Shown here: positions 44,901 to 58,782 of the stretch, piece after piece
Layout of the letters: the number at the start of each line of letters is the position of its first letter
How positions within the stretch are numbered: the stretch's first letter is position 1
Source: Tigriopus japonicus
Lineage: Eukaryota > Arthropoda > Copepoda > Harpacticoida > Harpacticidae
Assembly: GCA_010645155.1 (NCBI GenBank)
Contig: JAAGOF010000115.1
Span: 558,001-622,000, forward strand
DNA length: 64,000 nt
Direction: 5' to 3'
Program-made: the position numbers and the translations under genes
Notes under the pieces: generated by a model
What the model saw: only the letters and a program-made list of their open reading frames with translations
The model's database searches: none
Told to the model about the DNA's origin: nothing

Positions 44901-47900
44901 TCGAGTATCTTTGAATCGTGCTTTGAAATTAGATGTACTTTAAAAATGAAAGCCCTTTGCATAATCTCAGAAAGGCTCTTGATGACAAATATCAGGTTCC
45001 AGTCCAACTCTGTGGTATTCTTTGAAGGCGATGCTAAAAACACTTGTCTACAATCCAATCCAATATAGAGTACAGGATACACGTCTACAATTTAGAAAGG
45101 TGGAAAAATGTTTTCATATCGGAATAACGAAAAAAGGGAATGGATGAAGGCAAATTTCAAGTTTTTAGTCAAAATCAATAAAAAATTAAAGCACTGAAAA
45201 AGAGCAAAATATTCAAGGATGAAATGCAAAGTTCCAAAAAATGTGCAAAAAAATGAAAAAAATCGCTCAAAGTAACGAAATCGTCAAAAATGCTCAAAAA
45301 ATAAGAAAATAGTTCAATTTAAAAAATATTTACCGCTCCTTAGCTGTCAGTTAGCTGTTTTAGGTTTCAGTTTTGGTTTCGGCTAAATCCTTTTTCGGTC
45401 TTTGCATTGAGATTTCAGCGGCTTAAAAAGGGCTAGAAATTAGAAATATTTGGAATAGATACGACCGTGCGAGGATTAGGCCGCGTTATATCGCATCTAC
45501 AGTAATTCGAAAAGCGAGAGCATAGCAAAATCAAGTCAGATTAACGGGCCTCGAGTATATGCTCGCGACAGCTGTGGTGTTTCAAGCACAGGAAGTTGGA
45601 TGAGTATATAGTCGACCAACATTAATCTGACTTGATTTTGGTATACTCTCGCTTTTCGAATTAGGTGCGTTATAATGCGGCCCAAAAAGTGTGTTTGGGG
45701 ACAGTAGAAAAGCATTAAAAAATTTAGGATGGGCGAAAGAAAATGTTAATTCAAGCATCATTTTTCAATTCTTCAGCATGGAAAGGGCCCTTTTACGTTT
45801 GATGCAGTTTAGAAATTGATTTGCATTTAATTACCTCCAGCCTTTTGGAACGATGAGACCAAATGATTATTTGAATGCAACAAACAAACATCAAAGAACT
45901 GCAACCATTGACCAAAATGCACTTACGAAACAAATCTCATTTACATTTCTTCTCAATTTCAATCAGATTTTTTTTCTTGGCAAGCTTCAAACCATTGAAA
46001 AGAGAAGTGCAACTAGTTTATTTTGCGATAAGATTGTCCATAACTTTGCTCTCTCTACTCACCAATTCATGTTTCTGCGTCCTCATTTCAGCGATATCGA
46101 TTTTCCTCATTTGCCCAATACACCGTGTACGAGATTGAATCCGGGTAAGTTCGAGCTCACCATTGGACTTGTCGTCTTCGTTTTCTTCGCTCTTCTCTTG
46201 GCTTTCCTCTCACTCATTCTCTTGGGGTTATTTGTCGTCTCATCTTTCATGCACACAAAATTGTGTTGACTTCGAACCAACATCGAAAAGGTCTTTTCCA
46301 CTGCCTTCATTTTTTAATGGAAGTTTTCGGTTTAAAATTCACTCCCTAGGGGGTTTACCACACTAGGAACTATGGTAGCGGGTAGTTGAAAGATTGATGG
46401 CTCAGCCCTTTTTGGACTCTCATGGGTTAGGATGAGTGAAAAAAAATTCAAGGACCTCTCAACAAAGGCCATTGAAGCTCAATTTTGGCCATCAATCAGG
46501 CTCTCTTCATACAACCGAAAGGATGTTCTGATTCCAATTGACATTTGCGGGGCGAAATCTTTACGTTGGAACAATCCTTGGGCAAGTTCTGGCTTTTCAA
46601 ATCACATTACTGAGCAAAGGCTGAACCCTTCAAGGTCACAAAAAGAAAGGCTAATATTACCAGCCATTCTGGTATGATCGGTTTCTTTGCTTGCCAATCT
46701 TGTGAGCGTCAATCTAGTTCATGTGTAAAGAAACGCCAGAGTCTTTGACAAATTGTCGACATGCGAGGGGCGTGCCGTTTGTCTAATGGTCCTTTATGTG
46801 TCTTTGTATGCACCAACTTCAAGCTCAAGTGGAACATGAGGGTGCCTGTACCATCTTTATGGGATCTTGAAGGGAATTCTAAAAGAAGCTAAGTCTCTGG
46901 ATGGTCAATTTGAAACCGTGGTGTTGGTTGGATGTTGGACAAGAAGGGGTCTCGTTTTTTTCGGTCCATGGAACATCACCAACAAAAGAGATCAATGTGG
47001 GCCCACAATGGAGCCAAAGAGATAGAAAGCAGACCATGTCATTTTGGCAAGGATAAAAAAGCCACGAATCTAAAGTGCAATGGTTCAAGTCCCTTGGAAG
47101 TACTTTGGAACCGCAATGGAACGTGGTGCAAAAAGTCTTGGTTGAACACAGAAAGCTCAGACAGATTTGCTTTCGTCCGTTCTGCATCGAATTGAAGCAA
47201 CTTAATCCAATGCTCCAACGAATGTCTGTAAATGAATATTTTTCCCCTTTTTAAGGCTGACTTGGCCCGTTTCCACGAAAAATGACGATTCGTCTATTCG
47301 TTCCAACCAAAACGAGTTGTTCCAATTGCAATACGCCAGGTGGATGCCATCCCAAGATGACAGATCTCAAAGAGAGGATGCTTTGGTATTTGTGGAGAAC
47401 TACTCAGTGTTCTACATTCCGGATGTGTCACAGACGTCAAAACGGATATTCCCGGTCAGTTCCATTGCGGACGTGATCCCTGAGGTGGTGATTCATGGCA
47501 TTCCTGATTGGATCTATGAAGGTAAAGAGTTGATCTTGAGATAATGGAAGTGATTGGGACATATTTGTCCCTCAAGGTCGACCTAATGGAACATAAAAAC
47601 ATTTTTTTCTGTGCCTTCGAAACCTGTTCCACTTGACTTTTGTGAGTCTGTCTTGGTCTCAAATCGCCTCGATCTTACAGTAGTTGTTACCAATAAAAGA
47701 AATGTTTACCTAGTTCTCAAATGTCAAGAAAACTCTTGTCCATGCTCTTGAAATATCCTCTCTTGACATGATGAACCAAAATAAATCGCCTTTGGTGGTC
47801 AGTATCATTACACTAGCAAATGAAATATTAGTCAAGAATTTTTTTCGAAACCTTCATTTGAAGTTGGATTGTAATGATTGCAAAATGCGCTTTTGCTTTG

Positions 47901-50900
47901 CTGCTTCTTCTTTTTCACAAGCTTTGATTTCCAGAGACAAGGATTGCGAAAGCTCTTTTATCTTCATTATGTTTTATTAGAAATGGAGCCTTTTTTGGAC
48001 AATAGGAATGTGAATTCGCTGGCAGATGAAGATTTATTGGATAGTAATGCATTTTGCCTCCAAGCTTGCTTTGTACATTTTATGTACATATTAGAGGCAA
48101 AACCAAAAGGATTGCAAGATTACTTTTCATCCAACCCTTTTCAGCGTATTGTAAATTACTCACTTTCGACCCCATGCAGTGTTCTCTTTTTTTCAATCAA
48201 CACGTTTCCTGTCCATGTCAGTTCCAAGTCTTTTGGAACATTCGCGTTCTGCACCAAAAAACCGTATCAGATAAGATCATTAAGTTGCTCCCCGGATACA
48301 GTCAAAGTTGGATGCATTTGACACCTAGAACTTGGAACCATTTTTGGTTTGGACCACCCTGGAACCAACTAAAACTACAGGGTCCGTGTTGTCAGCAAGT
48401 GGAAAGTTTGTCTTTCAATTAATAATCTGGAACACTGCGGTTCTTGTGTATTCGTGAAGCTCTGAGTTTTGCAGCTTGATCTTTTGCTCGTAGAAAGGGT
48501 CGCGAAAAACTTTTCGGTCCTTCCTTGAATTTCTTGTAGGAAAATTGTGTTGTTTCAAGAAGATCCTTTTAAGAAGAGTTGGCCCCCGACATGTTTTCGT
48601 GCAATTCTTTGAATAACTTTCACAAATTCTGCTTTCAGAGGACATCCTGAAGGCCGACAACGCGTTGTGGCCGTCTCCCAATGGACAGAAGCTGGTTTAT
48701 GTGACCTTTAATGACTCCAAAGTGGAAGAGGTTCGTTGGAACATCTATGGAAATGATGCGAGTATTCGTGGGAACAACCCATATCCTAACGTTGGCAAGA
48801 TGAGGTATCCCAAGGTACAAATACATATACTAGGCTACGTCATTCCATAATTATCGGGCTTCAATGGGAACATTTCTTACTCCCTTGAGAAGACTGAGTA
48901 TTCGGTAAACAAATGTACAAGCCCTTCTTTGAACACACGCATTCGTGAAAACGGTTCTTTCAAAGTTATTTCTTTTGAACATGTATTTAAATGCACTCCA
49001 CTCATGCTTCATTATGAGGCTGCTGTCTCAATTTTCATGTTAATGAGATCCTTCATGGGATTACAGAGTGTTTTATCTTCAATGTGGGGATGAAGAATTC
49101 ATGATGACGGATCCATATTCGTCATCAAAGGCGATGAAATGAGAAATTCAGTCATTCATATTAACACCTAAGATTATTTTCTCGATGTACACAAGTCATT
49201 TTAATGTGTTGACATACGTATATTGGTAAAGTAATCATTTTAGTTTTTTATTTATAACACCCTCCATCATGGTGGTAAACTAAATACGCCAAAAGAAAAG
49301 ATGAATTGGTTTATTCAAGGTTGTAATAGAACCCTAGTTTTCACCTTGATTTTCTTGTTCCATATTACGAAAGTTATCTGCATCGATCCATAGACAAATC
49401 TCCGCAGAGTTAAAAATACTTTTCATATTCAGATATGCGTATTTTGCACTCTCATGATGTTCAAAGATGCAAGAAGTTCTTTGAAATGGTTTATTGAACC
49501 AATTTGTGGTGGAAAGTCTCCTTTCAAGCACCTCCTTTAACAATTATCTGTCGTCTAGCTTTCATGAGTTATTGGTTGTTATGGCGAAAACGAGCTCATA
49601 AATCTCATAAATGTGTCTGCTAAATACATTATTATTTGTGCTCAAAACGCCTCAAACGGCCACTACAAATCTTGAAAGTTTAAAATCTATAGCGAGATCC
49701 CGATTTATTCCAGCCTCATTTTGTCTTTCAGGCTGGAACAACAAATCCCAGCATCAAAGTTTGGATGGTAAATTTTGAGTCCCTGGAGAACTTGGAACAA
49801 CGCGAACTTCATCCGCCCAAAGCGACTTTTGCATACGAGTAAGAGAACTTTTTTTCGCTTCAAAATGTTTTGGAAAACTAGTCTAAATTTAGTTTGGAAC
49901 ATGGACAGAGCCTCTGGAGCATCAATTTTTTTCAGATATCAATTAAACTATACGTTCAGATAGAATCTAAAAAGAAGCGAATCTGTTGGTTTGGAAGTAG
50001 TAGTAGTAGTATCTTGAGCAAAAGCACTTATCGAGTTTGAGTGTTCCTCTCCCCAAGGATGATGAACGATGATGAACCGAGAATCCTTCCGTTAAAATAA
50101 ATTTCCCTCAGCCTGGTAAATATCGGCTTGCTTCGGTTTAAAACTTGGAAAAGGGAGAAACTTTCCAAAGGAGTGATCGTTACATTTCCTGCTTCCTTCA
50201 TTTATCTCTCCTTGAGCTAAGAAATTGCTTTTGGACCGTAGGCTGGAGATTCAGCGAATTCTTCAACGACGAGAAGTTCAGTGAAGAATGTCTGTTCATT
50301 AATTCTTGGGAGCTTAATGCATCGAGCTGTCCAAGTATTTAAGATGCAATCACGGCACCCATTGAAGGTCATTCATTTACTGTATTGTTCGACCTTGCAT
50401 TCTCGCATCTACAGGGCTCTTTCCATCTTTGGTCCGGGTCAACATAAAGCATTTCCGAGAAAATGGATGATCAGATCTCATCGCTGCATGAGTAAGAAAA
50501 GATGATGGAAGGAAAAGGCACAATTCCCTCGTCCCATCTTCACCTTTGGAAGTGTTGAGCGTTGCTGAAAATGGCCTTCATTTAGAATGGAGCAAAAACC
50601 CATCATCATAATCATTTTCGTCGTCTACATTCTGTCTTATATCCCAATGGGGATTACTCGAGAGCTTTCATCATTGAAACTTGATCTTCTCGTAATAAAT
50701 TCATAGAAATATGGTCTTCTTGGGAGGCAACGAAGCTCGTGTTTAAGAATGATAAGAGACGGACTAAAATTTGAGATTCAAAAATCAGAGCCCAGCCTAG
50801 TTGAACCAACTTTTCCTCCTAATTCCTTTGTGGGACTTAATAGACCAGCACTTTCAAAGGATCAAGGACACAAGGACAAGAGAAGTTAGACGAGATTTAT

Positions 50901-53900
50901 GAACCAATATATCGTCGTTGTTCCAGGGACTACTACCTCACTGCAGTGAGTTGGATGGCCAACTCTAATGGTGTGGCACTGGTTTGGATGAACCGGGCAC
51001 AGAATGTCACTATCGTGTCTCAATGTCAGTTCCCATCTTGGAAATGCGTCGAGGTAATGGATCCTAAGTTATGTTCCATGACAAGTTCCCACTAACTTCT
51101 CGCTTCCTTGGATCTTCGCCAGGTTTACCGTGAAGATGTTCAAACTCAAGCGTGGTCCACTTTGTATGATCCACCCATTTTTTCATCCAATGGGGCGTCA
51201 TTCGTTATTAAGGCACCAATTCGTGATGGAAATTGGGGCTCGTTCCAACAAGTGGTTCTCGTTCAATTGAAGCCCAAACGGTTAACACATCCACTGACTA
51301 TTGGTCATAATGAAGTGAAGAAGATCTTGTCGTGGGATGAAGATCGAGGGATCATGTAAGAGTGCCAACTCGTGTTCCACGACCAAAATGGTGAAAGGGT
51401 TTATATTCTTTCCAGCTATTTCTTGGGTGTTCCAAATGCAAATCCATCTCAACGCCATTTATTCACTGTGAGTAGTGCTTGGGAAGAAAGTCCTTACCAT
51501 CCAGAATGTCTGACTTGCGATACGTCAAGAAAAGCCTTGGGGAGAGATTGCCGAGTTCATGATGTAGTCATGAGCCCCAGGTGAGGATTAATGATCAAGA
51601 GAACACTTAGTCACTTAAGATATTGCTTGCATCCATCCATTCTTATCCCAAGATATTTAACTCTCCTTCAGTAACACTCATTTTATCCTGAATTGCTTGG
51701 GGCCAGATGTTCCTGGAGTCTACTTGGTTCCTATTGATCAAGAGTGGGACAATCAAACTTTGAATGAAAGCTCAAATGTTCATCTGCTGGACAACAATAC
51801 GGAGTTGGTTGAATTAATGAGAACTATGGCGTATCCTAAGATTGAAATGCTGGATATTCCGCTTGGAGAGGACGATGACGAGGTGCTCAAAGCTAAAATG
51901 TATCTTCCTGTGGAACTGGATCCCGAGTTGATGATTCAATATCCATTGGTTCTTCATGTGTGAGTGACACTGCAGTTTTTTAAGTTAATATTTACTTCAG
52001 TTGTGCACTTTCGTCATCTACAAGAATACTTTCCAAGTCCTTAATTTTCTTCACTTTCAACTAGAGTTTTACAAACATATAAGACTTGTTCAATCTGTGT
52101 AAAGGATTTATATTCTTTTTCGAGGAGGCAATGATGAATCTATAATGTTGAAACTGAGGCCAAGTTTAGAACAAAGAACAAAGTAATAAAAACACATTAT
52201 TTTGCCAGCAATCAAAGCATTTATGGTTTTATGCCTTGACAATCGGGCGTTCGTACAGATTTGTTTTTGAAAAATCTCGCAGCTTTTTGAGTGGAACTTG
52301 AAAGGTCAAAGCAGATTGTGTGAGAATCTTCTAATTTTCGCACAACTATGTCAATATAGCTTTACTATTACAATCACAGAAAGCAAGTAATATCAAGGGA
52401 TGTCAAATTTTAGCAACATTAACCCTGCAAAAAATGTCAGCTTATACGCATTGATCAGTGCCTCTTGTGGTCAAATTGAAACACAGTTGCAAGCTAGCGG
52501 AGTGAGTCTTAAGATCTTAATGCCACCCTTGTGGAAAAATTCAAAATTATTCCTTTGTATTTAGTATTTATTTCTTTGTAGTGGCAGGTTATTATCAAAT
52601 TCGCATATTTTGAAGAACTGTTAGTGTGAAGAAGATGTAAAACGTTCTCGCAAAGATTGGCAGTATGAAAAACCATCTAGCAAGTATTTTTATATTTGGC
52701 CACAAGAGGAGCTGATCAGGGGGTATATGCTGAATTTTTTTTGCAGGAATCATTGCAACATTGTGATGAGTTTTGGACTGGTTTCAAATCAACTCAGCTT
52801 TTTGTAATTGATTAATCAAGTCAGCAAGTAACGACTCCTGACGAAAAACAAATGTCACCAAGAATACCCCGTTATCAAAAGAATCAAAATAATTGGGTGT
52901 ATCTATATCCATCCTTTAATGAGCCTGTCATTAAATTACCAATAAGCAAAAAATCTCTCGAAAGTGGCAATATGAACTCACGATTAAGTAGCACTTCTGA
53001 ATTTTGGCTAAAAATAAAACCTTTCAATCCAAAATTGGTTAATAAAGAGGGGTGAAATGGAAAAAAATCAAAAAAAAGGCTCAGCGAACCTAGCATTAAT
53101 AGAGAGAGAAAATGACAATCAAATTATAAGACTAATAAATAAAACCAATAGAATAGAAAGCAACACTCAAAATTTCTTCAATTTTATTCAGGCATAAAAA
53201 TCAGTATGATCTTCGCTCGAAATTTTCTTCGACTTTTTCCAACTTTTTTTACCGAGACCCGACAAAACATAAAAACGGAAAGATGAACAAAAACTACTAT
53301 ATTTTTTCTCTCAAAACTAATGATTGTACCCTTTCCAATGAAAAACTTGGTTTCCTGTTCCAGATACTCTGGTCCCGGTTCCCAGTTGGTGACTGACGAT
53401 TGGAAGCTCGACTTCAACGTATTTATGGCCACAAACTTGAAGTATGTGGTTCTTGAGGTCGACGGCAGTGGATCTTCAGGACAAGGCGAAGCTCTATTAT
53501 CGAAAGTCAAGCATGCCTTGGGTCAGAATGAGGTCCACGATCAGCTTTTGGCACTTAGATATGTCATCAGTAACTATACTTTCATCGATGGAAATCGGGT
53601 GGGCGTGACTGGGGTCAGTTATGGGGGATACATGGCGGGTATGCTACTCAGTCATCCGGAGGCGGATTTCCTCAATTGCGGTGTAGCAGTTTCACCAGTC
53701 GTGGATTGGAGGCTTTATGGTGTGATTTTACGATCGTTGATCCTTTGTATGATTTATTTCAAAAAACGCCGGAAATTTTCTTTCACTGTTTGCAAATCAG
53801 AGTCTCACACAAATTTGCTATTTTGACGATTGCATGCATTTTGTGAGCACTAAATGCTGATTGTTTTGTATTTTATCACTTTTCTGGCTTTGATGGCTAC

Positions 53901-55117
53901 AATGTAAAGAGAACAAACCAAATTGCTCACACAAACGGAATGAAAGCTAATTGCTTTAAATTTTAGAGTCATCGTATTCGGAACGATATATGGGTTTCCC
54001 TTCTCCAAGTGGAAATTTTAAAGGATACGAAGAAGGCAGCCTACTGAATCGCATCAAAGCTATTCAGGGAAAGCATTTCTTCTTGGCTCATGGCATGGCC
54101 GATCGAAACGTCCATTTTCAACACAGTATGATTCTAGCCAAGAAACTGGTTGAATCAAACATTCCTTTCGAACAACAGGTAGGAAAGAGTTTACGCAATA
54201 ATTTAATTCTCATTTCACGCAACCTTTGACTTGGCCTTTTGACTGAACATGGATTCCTCGGATAGCTGAACTTTTTGTTTAAAAAAAAGTATTGAATTTA
54301 GATTAAATTAATTGGAAAATGATGATACTAGCTTGATACTTTGGTATTCAAATTTTGTCTTATTCTTAGTAATTTAACATTATTTGAAATTTCGAACTTG
54401 CAAATTATCGCTGATCGAAAAAGATCTAACAAGGCTCAAGTACGATTTTACTACAGCAACACAAATGGATAAAATTTGATATTTGATCAATGACTTTTAA
54501 GATCAATCCTATGGAATCCAACAAATGGTAAAAAATACTACACACAAATTATCTACCTCTTTGTAATAGCTACAAAAAGTGGCTTACAGCATGACACCTA
54601 AGTCGAAATATGAATTAACACGAGTCTAATAAATCCTCGTCTAACAATTCGTTGAAGCAGTTGCATATCGCTTAACGATTCAAGGCTTCCCCACAAGAGA
54701 AATACGACTATTTGTAGACTGTTATTCATAAAACAAATTAGCCCTTTCTCTTTTGAAGATCAATTACTCACGACCTTAAGTTGTTGAGACCAATTTTATT
54801 GTGTCTTCCATCAGTCACAACACATCATATTAGACCTTGAGATTTGGATCCTTAGCAAATAAAGCGAGGCTCAAATTTCATGCTCGCTCTTTACGATCCC
54901 CGATTTGTCCAACAAATGTTTCTACTATACTTATTGTCTTATTTTGGACACGGATGTCTCCTACTAAAGCTCCTGTTTGACCTTGTTAATGTTTCAGGTG
55001 TACCCGGATGAAGGCCATTTTCTGGAAGGCGCCAAGCAGCATTTGTACTCGAGTGTATCGCAATTTCTACAAGAAAAGTGCTTTTACGTTCCACCCACGA
55101 TGGACGAAGAAGACTAA
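41904..55117 (+). CDS. Dipeptidyl-peptidase family S9B membrane protein (DPP6/DPP10-like, intact triad), 15 exons
   Basis: Exons: 41904-42020, 42753-42966, 43053-43147, 43211-43285, 46092-46144, 47256-47521, 48639-48814, 49732-49838, 50927-51053, 51123-51355, 51416-51580, 51672-51959, 53364-53719, 53967-54178 and 54998-55117. All junctions are GT-AG with matching phases, and the join is 2,604 nt, 867 residues. Residues 1-53 are cytosolic, ending QKNWKG as in DPP6 and DPP10, and 54-75 are the membrane anchor (type II). A beta-propeller follows, with DWIYEED (double Glu at 273-274) and the conserved Cys cluster CLTC (519-522). Then comes the alpha/beta hydrolase: Tyr640 in VYSGPG, GVSYGGY with Ser724, HGMADRNVHF with Asp803, and DEGHF with His835. 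These are the catalytic Ser, Asp, His and oxyanion Tyr of DPP4. DPP4 removes N-terminal X-Pro dipeptides at the cell surface; vertebrate DPP6 and DPP10 are inactive Kv4 channel subunits. The first exon is the least certain, since this family uses alternative starts. Confidence 0.92.
43286..46091 (+). other. Large intron 4 of the dipeptidyl-peptidase gene
   Basis: The 2.8-kb intron has a GTGAGT donor and a CATTTCAG acceptor. It contains the inverted-repeat element at 45479-45682 and otherwise AT-rich sequence. Confidence 0.75.
45479..45682. mobile_element. 204-bp MITE with long (about 65 bp) terminal inverted repeats
   Basis: The left arm starts GGCCGCGTTATA and the right arm, inverted, starts GGCCGCATTATA. 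Both share TAATTCGAAAAGCGAGAG and CAAAATCAAGTCAGATTAA. The spacer is about 70 bp. No coding capacity, and the target duplication is unclear. It lies in intron 4 of the dipeptidyl-peptidase gene. Confidence 0.8.
49998..50012 (+). repeat. (GTA)n microsatellite in an intron
   Basis: A short run of AGT/GTA units in intron 8 of the dipeptidyl-peptidase gene. Confidence 0.6.
51960..53363 (+). other. Intron 12 of the dipeptidyl-peptidase gene
   Basis: A 1.4-kb AT-rich intron with a GTGAGT donor and a TTCCAG acceptor. Nothing else recognised. Confidence 0.7.
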
Positions 55118-55353
55118 CTTGAACTCATTGAATGAAAACAAGTGGCCCGAAAATGGCCTTTTTGCAAAATGAAGGCTGGAATGGACCTCGCCTGCTGATC
55201 TCAGTTCTTAGGGCAAACAAAGTGCATTACCGAGTCCTGAAAATTGAACAACAACGAGAATAGGTCAAAACAAGGAACAGTATTCTATTTTCTAAATGTG
55301 ACAACAACCAAGAAGACCAATACGTCATGGTGGTCTAAAGATACAATCATAAC

Positions 55354-55359
55354 AATAAA
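55354..55359 (+). terminator. Poly(A) signal of the dipeptidyl-peptidase gene
   Basis: A canonical AATAAA lies 237 bases after the TAA at 55115-55117. Confidence 0.6.
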
Positions 55360-58300
55360 ACTCTTCCTCACTGTGATTGAATCCTTCACTTTCTTTAACC
55401 TTTCATGCTTAATGCCCAAAAAAATCTACCCAAAAAGATCCCTGATCTTGAGCACTTGGCTTGTCTTGTCCTTATTTTGACTTGGGGGAAAAGAGAGAAA
55501 GGAAAGGGAAATGAGACCCGAGGTTTTTCCGATTTGTTGATGGGCAATGGTATTCGTTAAGATCATCGTCATTCATTCAATCCCTGAGTCTTTCTTATAC
55601 TCTTGTCTATGTCTGAGGAGCTTCTTCTCACTGGCAAAAATAGATGTAACCTCAAACTGAAACTTTCAACACATGAAAGATGGATCACAAAAATTTCATC
55701 CCACATTCACTGTTAAACGGTATACATTTCCGATCATAAATTTCCTGGAATTGGCATGACGATCGTCATTCTGTTCAAAAAGGGCCATAAACCTGACTTG
55801 ATTCCTCTAAAATCTACTGTTATGTGCCACAGGCATAAATGGGAACATAGTGTTCCAGAAATGTACTACAGTGTTCGTTGGTGGATCCGTGAAACGCATG
55901 TTTGGTATCTCATTCGAATGGGAAGAAGGCTGAGTAAAAGCGAGTAAAGCCGAATTAGATCAATCAACATCCTTGAAGGGAGATTCATCTTCTCCCTTGG
56001 GGGGTTTCATTATATGGATCAACGGGAAATGACTTCATCAATAATACAAATATGGCCTTGGGATCATGAAGTAGGGGAGAAAAAAGAGGGTCGGTCCCTT
56101 ATTGACATCAATTAGGATAGAAACATGAGCTCATTCGGGCACATGGTTTTAACAAGACCAAATTTAAACACAGCTAGACCGCTTCTTGTTGGAACGATCC
56201 CCTGTTGAACATTAAATGTCAGTTTATGTATGGATGATTAGGTGGAGAATGACAATACCTTATAAAAAGTATTGAACGGCTTCTGTGTTTTGAAGAGTGA
56301 AGAATAGCAAGTTATTAATTGGTCTGGCGATCTGAGGAGTGTTTTTCGGGACCAATTCCATTACAATCGGAGCTATTCCTTGATTGAAATATCTGTTATT
56401 TGATGGTTAGAAAGTCCTCGACGACCAAAAGAAGAAAAAAAACAAGGCCTCATTTTTTCCATATGGAATTCCCGTTCATCAAATCCAGGAAATTTCTATG
56501 GCAGAATTTGCCGTGTCATATTACAGATTATTGGGGTTACCAATTTAGGCTTACCAAAAATTGTCTAATTTGTCAAGGGTCAGATTTTCGAAAAATGTTA
56601 CATTTTTGAGGAGTATTGCAATGTAACTAAAAAATACAACGGGAAATGGGCAACCTTCAAGGCAAAAATACCTTCCAGGCATGCCTGATTCAAAAGTTCG
56701 GAAGAACCCCTGATTTTCAGTAACGAAATTTTAGATAGAAGCAATAAGCATTTTTTTAAAAAAATGTCAAGATATTGGTATGCCAACATGCCGACTTCAA
56801 TTTGTGCAGATGAGAAAGGAAATCTTGTAACTATCAAGTTCAAATCTTCGTTTTATCTAACTTTCAAGGTCATCAGAAATACATCTTCCAAATTTTTTAG
56901 TGCCAAAATTAGAGTGGGGAAATCTGACAAAAAGCTGAAAAAGAAAAAAATCAAACGTTGAAACAAAAAGATCGATCATACATACTTATGTAAGGTTAAT
57001 TGAAGAATACGTATTCCCTTGCATAATGTGTCCTTGTGTAAAACGATTAAACGTACTATAATGCAATGATGATAAAAACACTTTTTGAAATGTGGGTGGT
57101 TGGTTGCTTTTTAATAGCATACCAAATCTGAAATCACAAGTAAATATGTGACAAATGAGACCAATTCGCATTAGTTTCACGAAATGATGCACTTCGTTTC
57201 ATAGGGTGACAAAAATAGTTGTAATTGGTTTTCAATTTTAATCTGTTTTCTTCGGACTTCTCGCCCTTTATTGACAAGCGAGAAATTTAAGATGTAAATG
57301 TACTGTGCCATCTTTAAAGCCTTCACGCAAAGTCAAAATTCAATTCTACGTCAGACCTACTTTTATTGCCTGCCTCATTTGAAATGAACATTGACACGCA
57401 AAGCCGTCCCATTTCGTGTTTTCAGGGCGAATAAATTAGTAAATTAGTGGTGTGTCTTCTTGATTCCCTCCAGAGTCTGAGAGACAGAAAGACTTATTAC
57501 AAGAAAAGTCAAATGACGCAGACTGCTAACGATATGTTGCTTTGGCTTCCTAATGCGTCCTAAAAACCAAGGATGACTCAACGAGATTCCGTGGTCCATG
57601 TATAAACTAAAGAACCGCAGCCTTTGCCTCTCAAGTAAGTTCGCGGGTAGTCGACCAATAAATCTCTATTCAGCATGCAGACAAATTGGACGTCTTTACT
57701 GCTTGTTGGTCTTCCAATCGTTGAGCCTTGGATAGTGCGGATGGGTGTGGGACTAACAATATTATGCAGGTCCAATAACTCAGATAGATGTCCCTGATAG
57801 CCTTTGTTGTTGTTACGTCCTTTCTAAATAAGGGTGGAGCCTTTGGCGGCCTCTGGAAGTTTAATGACGTTCACGCTTTTTAGCTTCGTTTGGAACTCTC
57901 TCTGAAAGTAGCTTGCACGTAAAAGAGGCATATTGGCACATGAACAAATCATGAGGAACATATTGTTTAAAAGTTAAAAATCAGCCACAAGCCCGCTTTT
58001 GAAACCATTTTGGTGATATGAAGTACGTTATTTCACGTGGTTAGAACATGCTTCTATGGTACGTGGAGTGAATTTTAAAAGTTTTACTTAGATCGCATTA
58101 CATGTGTTCTAACACATTTGACCTTCCACGAAAAACTTGGGACCAAAAGGAAAACAAAAGAAAAGCCACTTTTGTGCACATGTGTTTAAACGACAAAGAA
58201 TTTGAAATGGAAATGGAATGGCTCATGTTTTCTCAACCGTGGATGGCTTCAAATACTTGTGGTTCAATAAGGGCTTCTCTTTTTTTGGAAGGGAAGTCTA

Positions 58301-58782
58301 CAATTTCAAATAGTTGGTTTTGGCAATGGATCAAAGGCTTGACCTTTGTTTGGAACAAGAAGGAAAACATTACGCGTCTGAGAAACCCCCAAGATCAATT
58401 GCTTTTGGGTGCGAGTTATTCATCCATACATTTTCCCCAGTGATCAGTTCACATTGGCATTTGAAGCGTGTGCCAATTGTCATTTATCTACGTTGTGATG
58501 GCTTTTAAATTTGGAACGAACCGGAAAGACGACAAGAAAAAGTTCTCACGAATCCGCTTTATCTCCAGAGAAAGAGTGAGTAAGAAATCTCGTAATCGAG
58601 TCACGTCTCAAATCGTAAAACTTTTGAGAATTTATTGGCAGAATACTGATGAAAATAACGATTCGTTGACTACTTTGGAACACACTACTGAAGGTCAACC
58701 ATTATCAGGGATGAATCCATCAAAGATTCGAAGGTCGTCGATTCTACAGGGCTATGAGAAACATTGGTCTAGCAAAGAGGGT
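55360..58782. other. Intergenic DNA without a supported gene
   Basis: AT-rich. Open frames at 57578-57775 (minus), 58102-58443 (plus) and 58468-58890 (plus) have tolerable composition but no recognised family and no convincing splice structure. Confidence 0.45.

Noticed and set aside
45853..46269. 138-codon plus-strand frame with a hydrophobic C-terminus
   Set aside because: It overlaps exon 5 of the dipeptidyl-peptidase gene in a different frame; the splice-consistent frame is the real one and the hydrophobic tail is intronic.
51372..51584. Continuous frame through 51356-51415 as coding
   Set aside because: The 60-bp segment has GTAAGA and TTCCAG borders, and removing it gives the conserved reading RGIIYFLGVP; read through, exon 10 meets a stop at once.
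57578..57775. Minus-strand 65-codon frame as an exon
   Set aside because: Protein-like composition, but no acceptor, donor or family match that I could defend.
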